Shown piece after piece: positions 25,730-34,199 of a stretch of DNA of 64,000 bases. The stretch is from JAUVXJ01 sp964577995 (lineage in GTDB: Bacteria; Chloroflexota; Anaerolineae; UBA7937; B3-Chlor). The stretch lies in NCBI GenBank assembly GCA_964577995.1, contig CAZOBP010000003.1, forward strand, positions 1-64,000. The letters run 5' to 3'. Numbering within the stretch: position 1 is the first letter of the stretch; each line of letters starts with the position of its first letter. The position numbers were made by a program, and so were the translations under genes. A model generated the notes under the pieces. The model did no database searches and was not told the origin of the DNA. It saw nothing but the letters and a program-made list of their open reading frames with translations.

Positions 25730-26986
25730 CTGCACACGGAGAGTTCCATAGAATTGGTGTTGATTGGTGCATCATTGCTGCTCACCGCATTTGCAGCAGC
25801 TGCGGAGGCGGCGGTGGCGTCAGCCAACCCCTTCCGCGTGAAGAGAATGGCCAAAGACGAGGTGGCAGGTGCAGGTCGGGTGGACAGCATACTCGAGCGT
25901 GAGGAGTGGCACCTCTCGGCACTACTAATCCTCAAGAACTCCGCCCTTATCGTGGCCGCTTGCTTGACCTCGATACTGGGGCTCAGCTATGTACCGCAGT
26001 GGGGCATCGTCGTAGCCATCGTCTCCCTCACCTTGCTTGTGTTGTTCCTGTGTCGGCTCATCCCTCGGGCCTGGGCCATGCGAGACCCAGAGGCCGCCGC
26101 TCTCATGCTAGCCAGGCCGATAGAATTGCTGACGCTTGTGTTGTACCCCTTTGTCCGTGTTTTCAGAGCGTTGACCGAGTCCTTGATAGACGGGGCCGGA
26201 CGCACGGAAATGTCGAAAGATGCCGCGGACATCGAGGCCGAGCTCCGCCTGTTCATGGATGCCGGTGAAGAGGAAGGGTACATCGAGGAAGACGAGAGGC
26301 AAATGATAGCCAGCATTTGCGATTTCGATGCAACCCTGGTCAGAGAGATCATGGTGCCGCGTATAGACATGGTTGCGCTGGAATTAGGGGCCTCGATCGA
26401 GGAAGCCCTGGACGTCATCGTGGAGACTGGCTACTCCCGGATACCCATCTACGAAGGTGCTATAGAAAGCATCATCGGCATTCTGAACGCCAAGGACCTA
26501 CTCGCTCACCTGAGAGACAATGATACCTCGCAGCCAGGGCTGCGCGAGCTCCTGCGCCCCGCCCATTTCGTCCCCGAGACGAACAAAGTTGGTGAGGTTC
26601 TGGAAGAACTGCAAGGCGAGCGAATTCAGATGGCAATCGTTGTCGATGAGTATGGCGGGACCGCTGGACTGGTAACCGTGGAAGACGCCCTCGAAGAGAT
26701 CGTGGGCGAGATCGAGGACGAGTACGATACGGCGGAGCCCTTCTGCGAGATGGTCAGCGAGAAAGAGGCCATCTTCAACGCCCGCATGGACCTGGACGAC
26801 GTGAACAGGCTGATGAGGACGAGCTTACCCACGGAAGACACAGACACTCTGGGTGGTCTGATCTACTCCAAGCTCGGAGGCGTGCCCAAGGTGGGCGACG
26901 CGGTGACACTCGACGGAGTGAAGATAACCGTGCTGTCCCTGCTGGGTCATCGCATCAAGAAAGTAAGAGTCGTCAGAGATGAGTGA
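25730..26986 (+). CDS. CNNM/CorC-HlyC family membrane protein (DUF21, CBS pair, CorC domain)
   Basis: A 418-residue protein. A DUF21 membrane domain (residues about 5-150) begins with ESSIELVLIGASLLLTAF and the family's AAAEAAV turn. A CBS pair follows (about 195-320: VREIMVPRIDMVAL, RIPIYEGAIESIIGILNAKDL, VVDEYGGTAGLVTVEDALEE), then a CorC/HlyC domain to the end. Members are linked to magnesium or cobalt efflux. The first ATG/GTG/TTG in frame (TTG 25754) would cut the first helix and lies 31 nt from the ribosome site; CTG 25730 lies 7 nt after AGGAGGT and restores the usual N-terminus, so I choose CTG. It overlaps cdd by 8 nt. Confidence 0.85.
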   Translation: MHTESSIELVLIGASLLLTAFAAAAEAAVASANPFRVKRMAKDEVAGAGRVDSILEREEWHLSALLILKNSALIVAACLTSILGLSYVPQWGIVVAIVSLTLLVLFLCRLIPRAWAMRDPEAAALMLARPIELLTLVLYPFVRVFRALTESLIDGAGRTEMSKDAADIEAELRLFMDAGEEEGYIEEDERQMIASICDFDATLVREIMVPRIDMVALELGASIEEALDVIVETGYSRIPIYEGAIESIIGILNAKDLLAHLRDNDTSQPGLRELLRPAHFVPETNKVGEVLEELQGERIQMAIVVDEYGGTAGLVTVEDALEEIVGEIEDEYDTAEPFCEMVSEKEAIFNARMDLDDVNRLMRTSLPTEDTDTLGGLIYSKLGGVPKVGDAVTLDGVKITVLSLLGHRIKKVRVVRDE

Positions 26987-27410
26987 TCAGGAATCGATTG
27001 CCGAGCTGATAGCCCTCGGCAAGAAGGCACGCGATCAAGCCTATGCACCCTACTCTCGGTTTCGAGTGGGTGCCGCGCTACGCACCGCTTCGGGGCGGCT
27101 GTACAGCGGCTGCAACGTCGAGAATGCCTCGTATGGGCTAAGCATCTGCGCCGAGCGAGTGGCCATCTTCAAGGCTGTATCCGAAGGAGAGCGCGAGTTC
27201 GAGGCCCTGGCCGTGGTCAGCGAGACCCTGGCTAGCCCCTGTGGAGCATGCCGTCAAGTCCTGGCCGAGTTTGGACTGGATACGATGGTGATCATTGCAG
27301 ACCTGGACATGGGGCAACAGGTATCCACAGTGGGTGATCTCTTGCCAGCCGCGTTCACACCCTCCTCCCTGCCTCGACCTCAGGCGGGGAACCAGGAAGA
27401 TGCCAGCTAG
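26979..27410 (+). CDS. cdd: Cytidine deaminase
   Basis: A 143-residue homotetramer-type cytidine deaminase converting cytidine/deoxycytidine to uridine forms. Zinc-site residues are in LSICAERVAIFKAV (Cys-Ala-Glu, with the proton-shuttling Glu) and ASPCGACRQVLAEF (two Cys). YSRFRVGAAL and GCNVENASYG bind the nucleoside. The C-terminal 20 residues are an unconserved tail. It starts 8 nt inside the preceding CorC-like gene, suggesting coupled translation. Confidence 0.94.
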   Translation: MSDQESIAELIALGKKARDQAYAPYSRFRVGAALRTASGRLYSGCNVENASYGLSICAERVAIFKAVSEGEREFEALAVVSETLASPCGACRQVLAEFGLDTMVIIADLDMGQQVSTVGDLLPAAFTPSSLPRPQAGNQEDAS

Positions 27411-27479
27411 TTAGTGTCCTCTGCCGTGGCGGGAACTAGCCTCTCGCCGGTCGCCCAAGAGTACCGACACACAGCGGAG

Positions 27480-27878
27480 ATGATAGAGATCCCGAGGACG
27501 TATCTCGCAGAGATGATCGACCACGCTCGCGGAGAGGCTCCAACGGAGGCCTGTGGTATCCTTGCCGGCAAGGAGGGTCGAGTGTTCAGGCTCTACAGAG
27601 CCAGGAACGCCGACCACAGCCCGGTATCGTACCGCTTGGACCCAGAGCAGCAGTACCGTATTTTCAAGGACATCGAAGTCAGAGAATGGGAGTTGGTCGG
27701 CATTTACCACTCGCACCCCTCCACCACCGCGATTCCCTCGGACGTAGACGAGAGGCAAGCGCGGTATCCAGAATCCTCCCATGTTCTGATCTCGCTGAAA
27801 GACCCGGACAACCCACAGGTCAGGTCCTTCCGCATCACAGAGGGGCGGGTCACAGAAGAGGACATCGTGGTCACTTGA
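27480..27878 (+). CDS. JAMM/MPN-domain metallopeptidase
   Basis: A 132-residue JAB1/MPN+ protein. The zinc motif is complete: Glu23 (TEACGILAG), His77 and His79 (IYHSHPST), then Ser87 and Asp90 (SDVD). Bacterial members cleave isopeptide or C-terminal residues from ubiquitin-like sulfur carriers (the CysO-cysteine peptidase type). No ThiS/MoaD-like carrier or ThiF gene is adjacent. ATG 27480 gives the typical MIEIPRTYLAEMIDHA opening; the frame is open back to GTG 27414, but that segment is not family-like. Confidence 0.87.
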   Translation: MIEIPRTYLAEMIDHARGEAPTEACGILAGKEGRVFRLYRARNADHSPVSYRLDPEQQYRIFKDIEVREWELVGIYHSHPSTTAIPSDVDERQARYPESSHVLISLKDPDNPQVRSFRITEGRVTEEDIVVT

Positions 27879-27903
27879 CCCAGGTTTGGCATACCGCTAG
27901 AAT
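27875..27903 (+). promoter_or_regulatory. Promoter upstream of the methyltransferase gene
   Basis: TTGACC (27875-27880, overlapping the JAMM gene's stop), a 17-nt spacer and TAGAAT (27898-27903). It leaves an unusually long leader of about 240 nt before GTG 28150. Confidence 0.7.
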
Positions 27904-28149
27904 CTGTCTCGTCGCAGCCCCGAGTCCTCGAATCGCGAAAACGGAACAGGAGGTGACTGAAACAGGGGTCCGTCACGGTCGCATCGAGAGGCCAGCGCTT
28001 CCAGTTCAGGCCGTGAGTGGCGTCAAACGTGCCCTCTATCACGCACCCCTGGTCGCCGTCCATACCCACGACGCTGTGATAGAAACAACATCGACGACAC
28101 GCCTCTCGAGTGTCCGCGCTACGCAGAACGGGTTGGAGACCCGCCTCCA

Positions 28150-28947
28150 GTGCACGAAAAGCATGGGTTCACTCTTAGAGGATCGCTCACGCGCGCGATG
28201 CAGGAATGGCGCTACCTGAGGCGGCGCCGGTGGACCCTGGAAGAAGTCGGGCGGTTCTGGAGCTCTGTCACTGACTACGACGACATCAATGAGAGTACAT
28301 ATTCCTATTACCGTCGCTTCACCAACTCGTTCGAGTTGGCAGGGGACCTGGTCGACCACGACAACGTCACCCTCGACATCCAGTCGCGAACGGGTCAGGG
28401 GACGGCTTTCTGGGCAGAGCGGGGGTACGTGCGTAAGGCTCACCTAGTCGACTTCTCAGACAAGATGCTCGCCATAGCATCCTCACGCCTGTCTGAGATG
28501 GGAATCGACTTCGAAACCCACCTAGTGCAGAGCTTCCCGCTACCGTTTTCCAGCAACACCTTTGACCTGATACTGTGCTACGAGACCATTGAGCACCTCT
28601 CGGAGCGAGACACGCTGGTGAGTGAATTGGCTCGCGTGCTACGGCCTGGACACTGGATCATTCTAACGTGTCCCAACCTCTTGTGGGAACCGGCTCACTG
28701 GCTGTCGGCGATCCTCGACCTCCACCACAGCGAAGGGCCGCACAGGTTCCTGAGGCGAGGCACCCTCTTGTCCCTCTTCGGATCGAATAGGCTGGAGATC
28801 GTCCGCGAGAACTCTACGATCATCTTGCCGTTCTCATCCGCCTTGTCGGTATCCACCAACCAATTTCTGGAAAGCCAGCTTCCGGAGGACGTGAGACAGG
28901 TGATCGCTCTCCGCCGAAGCTTCGTACTGCGCAAGCCCGATGGCTGA
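28150..28947 (+). CDS. SAM-dependent methyltransferase (class I)
   Basis: A protein of 265 residues (from GTG 28150) or 249 (from ATG 28198); neither start has a good ribosome site. It has a Rossmann-type methyltransferase core: motif I reads VTLDIQSRTGQGTAFWAERG, where LDxGxGxG is normally expected, so the SAM loop is unusual. Later blocks are normal: HLVDFSDKMLAIA, QSFPLPFSSNTFDLILCYETI (acidic motif) and LARVLRPGHWIILTCPN. This is the Methyltransf_11 type. Substrate unknown. The next gene is a PfkB kinase on the same strand, 128 nt away. Confidence 0.78.
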   Translation: MHEKHGFTLRGSLTRAMQEWRYLRRRRWTLEEVGRFWSSVTDYDDINESTYSYYRRFTNSFELAGDLVDHDNVTLDIQSRTGQGTAFWAERGYVRKAHLVDFSDKMLAIASSRLSEMGIDFETHLVQSFPLPFSSNTFDLILCYETIEHLSERDTLVSELARVLRPGHWIILTCPNLLWEPAHWLSAILDLHHSEGPHRFLRRGTLLSLFGSNRLEIVRENSTIILPFSSALSVSTNQFLESQLPEDVRQVIALRRSFVLRKPDG

Positions 28948-29075
28948 GCAAGTGGTGTGAAGAGGGGAAGCAGGTCACGTCGGTCCCTGCCCTTGCTCCG
29001 GTGCACTGAGCCAGGGTTGACAGCACCGCGACCCGAGTACAGCGTGATCGATGCGCACTCGCAGGAGAGACGACC

Positions 29076-30002
29076 ATGGCTCAATCTAGTGTGGTGGTGA
29101 TCGGAGCAGCCAGTCTCGATACGAAAGGTCGGCCCAAGATGCCCCTCGTCGCGGGCACCTCAAACCCAGGCTACATACGTGTCAGTCCGGGCGGCGTCGG
29201 TCGCAACGTAGCAGAGAACTTGGCCAGACTGGGAGTGCCCACGGTGCTACTCTCCGCTGTGGGGGATGATTCGGTAGGCAGACACGTCCTTGACGCGACA
29301 GAGGCCGGAGGTGTTGACGTAAGCCGCGTGATCGTCTCCTCAGACCGCCCCTCGGCTACCTTCCTTGCGGTTGTTGATGAAAACGGCACCCCCGTCTTCT
29401 CTATCGACGACATGGCGATCATGAGTTTGGTCACCCCCAAGTATGTCTACGCCCACCGCGGGTGGATAAAGGAAGCCAGCATGGTTGTGCTGGACGCCAA
29501 TCTCAGTCCAACTGCGATCAAGTCCGCAGTCTCTGCCGCGGCAAAGTGGGATGTTCCCGTCTGCGTCGATCCCGTCTCCGTGGCTCTGGCCCCCCGGGTG
29601 AGACCACACCTCTCAGAGCTGTCCATGATCGTCCCCAATGAAGATGAGGCCCAGGTGCTGTGTGGCCTGCCAGCGAGGGACAGGTTCGAAGCCACCGCTG
29701 CCGCACAGAAGCTCGTGGCCGATGGTGTGGGCATTGCGGTCATCACTCTGGGAGAGAAGGGGCTGGTCTACGCCACGTCAGACGAAAGCGGTTACGTCCC
29801 CGCCATCAACACAGAAGTGACTGATCCCACGGGTGGCGGTGACGCCCTCACTGGCACCGTGGTCTTCGGGCTGGTGAACGGCTTCTCAGTGAGCGAGGCG
29901 GTGCGTCTCGGCGTCTCTGCGGCGACCCTGACCCTGACCTGCACGGACACTGTCTCCCCCCACCTGAGTCTGGATGCGCTCTACGACCGTCTCATGATCT
30001 AG
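29076..30002 (+). CDS. PfkB-family carbohydrate kinase (pseudouridine-kinase-like)
   Basis: A 308-residue ribokinase-like enzyme. The substrate-side signature SPGGVGRNVAENLARLGVP (residues 34-52) is close to that of pseudouridine kinases and related nucleoside kinases. The ATP/anion-hole signature TDPTGGGDALTGTVVFGL carries the catalytic Asp. The usual partner psuG (pseudouridine-5'-phosphate glycosidase) is not adjacent, so the nucleoside assignment is tentative. The start is ATG 29076 after AGGAGAGACGACC. Confidence 0.83.
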   Translation: MAQSSVVVIGAASLDTKGRPKMPLVAGTSNPGYIRVSPGGVGRNVAENLARLGVPTVLLSAVGDDSVGRHVLDATEAGGVDVSRVIVSSDRPSATFLAVVDENGTPVFSIDDMAIMSLVTPKYVYAHRGWIKEASMVVLDANLSPTAIKSAVSAAAKWDVPVCVDPVSVALAPRVRPHLSELSMIVPNEDEAQVLCGLPARDRFEATAAAQKLVADGVGIAVITLGEKGLVYATSDESGYVPAINTEVTDPTGGGDALTGTVVFGLVNGFSVSEAVRLGVSAATLTLTCTDTVSPHLSLDALYDRLMI

Positions 30003-30284
30003 ATGCCCTATTGTGGGCGGTGCTCGCCAAACAACCACGGGTTGGCACACACCGGGCCCATCTCTCCTCTTGAGGACCAGCCTTCCCAAACCGGCTCCCT
30101 GCCCACGCGTGATCGCGGATGCGTAGAGCTCCGAACAGGTGGATTGACGGCGCCGAAAGGACCATCCCGCATAGGTCGCCGCCTGTAGCGGCCGATGTGC
30201 AGTCGACAGGAATCTGCGTCCCATCTACTACCGAGAGTATCACCTCAGGATGCAGACCACGGTCCCAACCGCTTCTTCCCTTGT
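30003..30284. other. Intergenic stretch without recognisable gene
   Basis: Between the PfkB kinase and the ResB promoter. Open frames here are short or unlike any family (the longest on the minus strand runs through 29992-30339 and crosses the promoter). I see no repeat, RNA gene or clear terminator. Confidence 0.5.
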
Positions 30285-30313
30285 TTGACATGCCGCAAAC
30301 ACCATAGTATGAT
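30285..30313 (+). promoter_or_regulatory. Promoter of the cytochrome c assembly genes
   Basis: TTGACA (30285-30290), a 17-nt spacer and TATGAT (30308-30313), about 100 nt before the chosen resB-like start. Confidence 0.75.
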
Positions 30314-30410
30314 TGAAGAACCAACCGCGGGCTCAGCATCCTCGGAGTGAGCCCTTTGCCACGGCACCCTCATGCGCTTGGGCCCTGGACACACATCGAA
30401 GTCGATATTC

Positions 30411-31802
30411 ATGCCAATGGACATGCTGGACTTGGCCTGGCGGTTCTTCAGCTCCCGAAGGTTGACCATCGCGCTCCTGGTCATCATGGTCCTCGTCCTG
30501 GCGTGCGGAGCCGTCCTGCCCCAGATGCCGGACGATGTGACAGTCGGTTCTCCCCAGCATGCCCGCTGGTATGCCTCGGTCCAGGCCCACTATCTACAGT
30601 GGGCCGATCGCCTGGACCAGCTAGGTCTCTTCTCGATACGTGACTCTCTGTGGTTGAGGACCCCCTTGGCGCTGCTGCTAGTCAATCTAGTGGTCTGCAC
30701 CGCTGAACAGATTTGGACGATTCTACGCGAAGGAAAGCTTGGCCCACAGGAGTTTGCCAAGGCCTTTCCTCCAGACTCCGAGACTCACTCTTTCCTGTTC
30801 ACCGGAGACGCACATTCGGCCTTGGGACGGTCGCGTCAGCTTCTCGAGACACATGGCTACAGGGTCCGCACACAGGAAGGCACCAGCGAGTCCCACCTGG
30901 CCGCACGACGCTTTCCCTCCTCCAGGTGGGGAATCGTACTCGCCCACGGAGCGCTGACTCTGATCGTGGCCAGTGCCCTGATTGGCGGACGCCTCGGTTG
31001 GCACGAGCGTGGGATCACCCTGGGCCCTGGTCAGGAGTACCAGGTCCAACATGCAGAATCCACGAGCGTGCGCCTGGAGGACTTCCAGGTTGAGCTCTAC
31101 CCCGATGGCAGACCTCGCTGGTACAAGGCAGATGTCGCTCTCCTCGAGAGCGGAGCTGTGGCGACGAGCGCCGTCCTCACCGCGGGCGCTCCTCTCTCGT
31201 ACAGGGGCATGTCCTTCCATCAGTTGTCGCACGGTCCCCTCGTCAGCATCAGGGCTTTGGATGCGGAGGGCGTACCTGTCACCCTACAGACGCTCGGGAC
31301 CTCCAGCATGATCGTTGAAGAGGCCAGCCTCCAGCTCTCTGAGGACGAGAGGGAAGGGTACATAGCTGTGCCTGCCAGGAACTTGGTGCTGCAAGCGGTC
31401 TTGCAGCCAGAGCCGGTCTCGGGTACCGAGGACTCGCCTAGCCTACTTCTGCAAGCCTATCGGGGGGGCGCCACAGACCTCGTGTATAGCGAAACGCTCC
31501 GCGGCTCAGCACGCGTAGATATCGAGGGAGATACATACACCATAGAGTGGGGCCAGTATGCGATCATAGGCATAGCATCCGATCCGACCTTCTCTCTGGT
31601 CCTGCTTGGCGCGGTCGCACTGCTTGTGGGAATCATAGCCACCACGTGCCGTCGACCACGCTTCATCCGGGCAGCTTACACGGGCAAACAAGGTGTGGTG
31701 GAGATGCGACTCCTCTATAGGGGCTACGCAGGCGACATCACGGAGACCCACGACTTCGGCACCTTGATGGCGGAGATGGAGGAGGTCTGTCGTGGAGGCT
31801 GA
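30411..31802 (+). CDS. ResB/Ccs1-like cytochrome c biogenesis protein
   Basis: A protein of about 463 residues, the System II heme-ligation partner. Three helices surround a large outer domain: residues about 9-35 (FFSSRRLTIALLVIMVLV), 83-98 (LALLLVNLVVCTAEQIW) and 175-195, then a soluble domain to about 385, and a final helix (FSLVLLGAVALLVGIIAT). SSRRL, and the Trp-Gly-Ile-x-Leu-Ala-His-x-Ala block (WGIVLAHGALTLIVA) with its conserved His, are ResB marks. The start is uncertain among ATG 30372, 30411 and 30417. It overlaps the CcsA-like gene by 11 nt. Confidence 0.85.
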   Translation: MPMDMLDLAWRFFSSRRLTIALLVIMVLVLACGAVLPQMPDDVTVGSPQHARWYASVQAHYLQWADRLDQLGLFSIRDSLWLRTPLALLLVNLVVCTAEQIWTILREGKLGPQEFAKAFPPDSETHSFLFTGDAHSALGRSRQLLETHGYRVRTQEGTSESHLAARRFPSSRWGIVLAHGALTLIVASALIGGRLGWHERGITLGPGQEYQVQHAESTSVRLEDFQVELYPDGRPRWYKADVALLESGAVATSAVLTAGAPLSYRGMSFHQLSHGPLVSIRALDAEGVPVTLQTLGTSSMIVEEASLQLSEDEREGYIAVPARNLVLQAVLQPEPVSGTEDSPSLLLQAYRGGATDLVYSETLRGSARVDIEGDTYTIEWGQYAIIGIASDPTFSLVLLGAVALLVGIIATTCRRPRFIRAAYTGKQGVVEMRLLYRGYAGDITETHDFGTLMAEMEEVCRGG

Positions 31803-32601
31803 CAGGGTCCTATACTTCGCGGCCAGCTTCGCGCTCTTCGGCCTCGTCTTCCTGCAATGGGTAGCGCTCTACCGACCACGTCGGGTCACGAACAAGCTGC
31901 GCACGGGGACACATCTGCTGTTTCTCGGCATCCAGGGTGCGGCACTGGTTTGCTCTGTCGCCAAGTGGGGCCTTCTCGGGATGGCCCATCCGTGGCCCAG
32001 CACCATGCTGGTTGTCGAGGGTGCTCTTTTTCTGACCCTGCTGATAGACACACCCGGACCATCCACGGGCGCGGGTGCCGTTGTCGCGAGCCTCGCCTTT
32101 CTCGTGCACTCCTACGCGCTCCTGCTGGGTGTCCCACCAACAGAGACCCTGGAGATCTCCCCTTTCGCCCGGAGCATCTGGTACGCCATGCACGTGATGA
32201 GCGGCCTCATGGCTTGCAGCGCCTACCTCTGCGCTGGAGGAGGGGCCATCGCCTACGCTCTCTCGGGTCCATTCCGTGGAGCCGGACCCGTGCTGCGAGA
32301 GTTCTCGCCTCCCGATTGTCTGTCCTTCACCAGAAGGGCTCTAGTGCTGGCGTTCCCCTCGTTGAGCGCTTCCGCAGTCACCCAGGCCCTGTGGACTTAC
32401 CTTGGCTGGGGTAGTTACTGGACCTGGCGTCCCGCACAGCTCTGGCTCCTTTTCCTCTGGCTGGTCCTCGCCATCACCCTTCACGTACCCACCATGCGGC
32501 CTCGCCTGCAACGGACAACAGCCTTCCTCTCGATCCTCGGCTGCCTCCTGGCCCTTCTGGGCCTGCCGCTCCTTGGCAGTGTACTGACTGCGGTCTGGTA
32601 G
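31792..32601 (+). CDS. CcsA/HemX-like cytochrome c assembly membrane protein
   Basis: A 269-residue protein with about eight membrane helices, the expected partner of the ResB-like protein in heme export and attachment. His residues in WYAMHVMSGLMA and ITLHVPTMRP fit the heme-axial positions. The tryptophan-rich motif is altered: it reads WGSYWTWRPAQLW where CcsA has WGxYWxWDPKETW, losing the Asp, Lys and Glu. GTG 31792 is the start, with GGAGGAGG just before it. The altered motif suggests a divergent or HemX-like role; no cytochrome gene is adjacent. Confidence 0.8.
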   Translation: MEADRVLYFAASFALFGLVFLQWVALYRPRRVTNKLRTGTHLLFLGIQGAALVCSVAKWGLLGMAHPWPSTMLVVEGALFLTLLIDTPGPSTGAGAVVASLAFLVHSYALLLGVPPTETLEISPFARSIWYAMHVMSGLMACSAYLCAGGGAIAYALSGPFRGAGPVLREFSPPDCLSFTRRALVLAFPSLSASAVTQALWTYLGWGSYWTWRPAQLWLLFLWLVLAITLHVPTMRPRLQRTTAFLSILGCLLALLGLPLLGSVLTAVW

Positions 32602-32732
32602 CACCGCTCGCCGGGGTGCATTCTCCAGGCCGGCCTGACCGGAGACGGTTCTGAGACAACTCGTCAGGCTCTCCCACCCAAGCCTCGTGGCCAGCAGTCA
32701 CTCACTCCTGGAAGAGGGCGCTCGCCCCACTC

Positions 32733-33158
32733 CTACCAGAGGGCGAGTCCAGTGGCCTCGTCGTGGGTTCGCTCCGGCACGGGACCAGTCAGGGCCGTGA
32801 TGGAGAACTCGCAGGCGAAGGCAACCGTCCCCTCCAGCAGATGCCCGCCAAAGCACCGTCCATCCCTGTCTGCCAGGATCACGTGGCAGTGAAGAAAAGT
32901 GTCACCATCCTTCCTGGAGATGTTGCCAGTGAGCGAAGCGATCTCCATTCCCTCGTCGAACCACGTCTCGCGGTATGCACGAGCCTCGCGGTCGTAGTAC
33001 CCGACTCCGCCCCGCTCCACTGCGCCGAGCGCCTCGACCCAGCCCACCGCCACACCTTGGCGCGCGCAGAACTCGGTCAAGCTGCTCAACACGTCATCGC
33101 CCCGCTCTAGCCGGCCGAGCAGTACTCTCTGCCCATCGAATTCAAAGTATTTCACCAT
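32733..33158 (-). CDS. PPC/DUF296-domain protein
   Basis: A 141-residue protein consisting of one PPC (plants and prokaryotes conserved) domain. The metal-binding pattern is visible: LHCHVILADRDGRCFGGHLLEG gives His residues at about 90-92 and 103. The body follows the family, e.g. VGWVEALGAVERGGVGYYD and MEIASLTGNISRKDGD. Plant members carry AT-hooks for DNA binding; bacterial single-domain members like this lack them and have no known function. It is convergent with the CcsA-like gene and followed by the interrupted murI. Confidence 0.85.
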   Translation of the reverse strand: MVKYFEFDGQRVLLGRLERGDDVLSSLTEFCARQGVAVGWVEALGAVERGGVGYYDREARAYRETWFDEGMEIASLTGNISRKDGDTFLHCHVILADRDGRCFGGHLLEGTVAFACEFSITALTGPVPERTHDEATGLALW

Positions 33159-33248
33159 TGTACCTCCCGATCCACCCCCAGGGATCGCTTTCCTCCCAGG
33201 GTACCCGAAAACACCCGAACGTTCGCTGTCCTGGAAGAGTAGGTGGCC

Positions 33249-34079
33249 TCAACTCCGCCCACCGTTCACCTGGGCCTGATCACCAGCAGTCCTGACTGCG
33301 CCCCCTGCCCATTCGACCGCCAGGACGGGCCCTCTGAGGGCGGTGAGCTGCTCCAGCATCCGCGCAAAATGGTGCGGACGGCCGCTGGTGTAGAAGACAT
33401 ATCTTCCCATCTCTCTCTCTCTGAGAAGCCCGTCTTTCTTCAGTACTCGTGCGGTCTGTCGGGCGACGCCCAGGCTAGGATCGAGAATCTCCTCCATGAG
33501 GGGTCGAAGAAACGGATAGTGTGTGCACCCCAGCACCAATGAATCCACGCCTGCCTCAACCATGGGCGTCAGATAGGCTCTCAGCATCTCTCTCGTCGTG
33601 GGCGCTGCGACCAGTCCTGCCTCCACTTGCTCCACCAGACCCGGGCAACTGCGAGTCAGCTCGGCCACGCCTTTCGCGAACCGCTCGATCACGCTGGCGA
33701 AGAGAGCACCCTGAAATGTCACCTCGGTGGCGATCACGCCAACGATCTTGGTGCCTCAACGTTCGGCGGCGGCCTTCAACGCGGGCTCCATGCCCACGAT
33801 GGGCACCTCGAAGCTCTCACGAAGGTAGTGCAATGCAGCAGCGGACGCGGTGTTGCAGGCCGCGACGATGATCCAGGCACCCTGCGACACCAGAAAGTGA
33901 ACTATCTCACGCGCGAGCTCTCCTATCTCCTCGTGCGTGCGGCGCCCGTATGGACAGTGGATCGTGTCCGCGAAGAATAGCACGTCTTCGTGAGGTAGCT
34001 CTCTGACGACCTCCTTCATGACTGATAGGCCGCCCACACAGGAGTCCAAGATTCCTACAGGGCCTTTGTGCTCACCCAT
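33249..34079 (-). pseudogene. murI: Glutamate racemase gene interrupted by an in-frame TGA
   Basis: Both halves of MurI lie in one frame, separated only by TGA at 33756-33758 (codon 108, in ...LKAAAER-stop-GTKIVGVIATEVT). The enzyme makes D-glutamate for peptidoglycan. Both catalytic cysteines are intact: Cys75 (VAACNTASAAA) before and LGCTHYPFL after the stop. A second oddity is LDSCVGGLSV where the family has DSGVGG, and IHCPYGRR where R-x-PYG is usual. CGA to TGA (Arg to stop) would explain the break by one transition. Start ATG 34079 follows GAGG. Other genes here end in TGA, so the code is standard. Sequencing error, recent decay and readthrough are all open. Confidence 0.85.
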
Positions 34080-34151
34080 CTGCCTCACTCCGAGCACAAC
34101 CTGTTCCCCGCACCAGAGTATTATGCCTAGCATAGGGCGTCTTGTCAAGAC

Positions 34152-34180
34152 TTGCTTGCCCACTGGAAATCCCGTAGAAT
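34152..34180 (+). promoter_or_regulatory. Promoter of the receiver-GGDEF gene
   Basis: TTGCTT (34152-34157), a 17-nt spacer and TAGAAT (34175-34180), 19 nt before ATG 34200. It rules out the earlier in-frame start at 34152. Confidence 0.5.
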
Positions 34181-34199
34181 GGAGAGATGGAGATTACGC

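Noticed and set aside
27950..28219. A GTG-started frame of about 88 codons after AGGAGGTGACTG in the methyltransferase leader
   Set aside because: The GTG overlaps the ribosome site itself, the frame runs into the methyltransferase gene out of phase, and the translation resembles nothing.
29992..30339. A 115-codon minus-strand frame between the PfkB kinase and resB
   Set aside because: It spans the resB promoter, lacks a ribosome site and matches no family I recognise.
33756..33758. TGA in murI as selenocysteine or a reassigned codon
   Set aside because: The position is not catalytic, no SECIS-like hairpin was evident directly after it, and many intact genes in the window use TGA as their stop.
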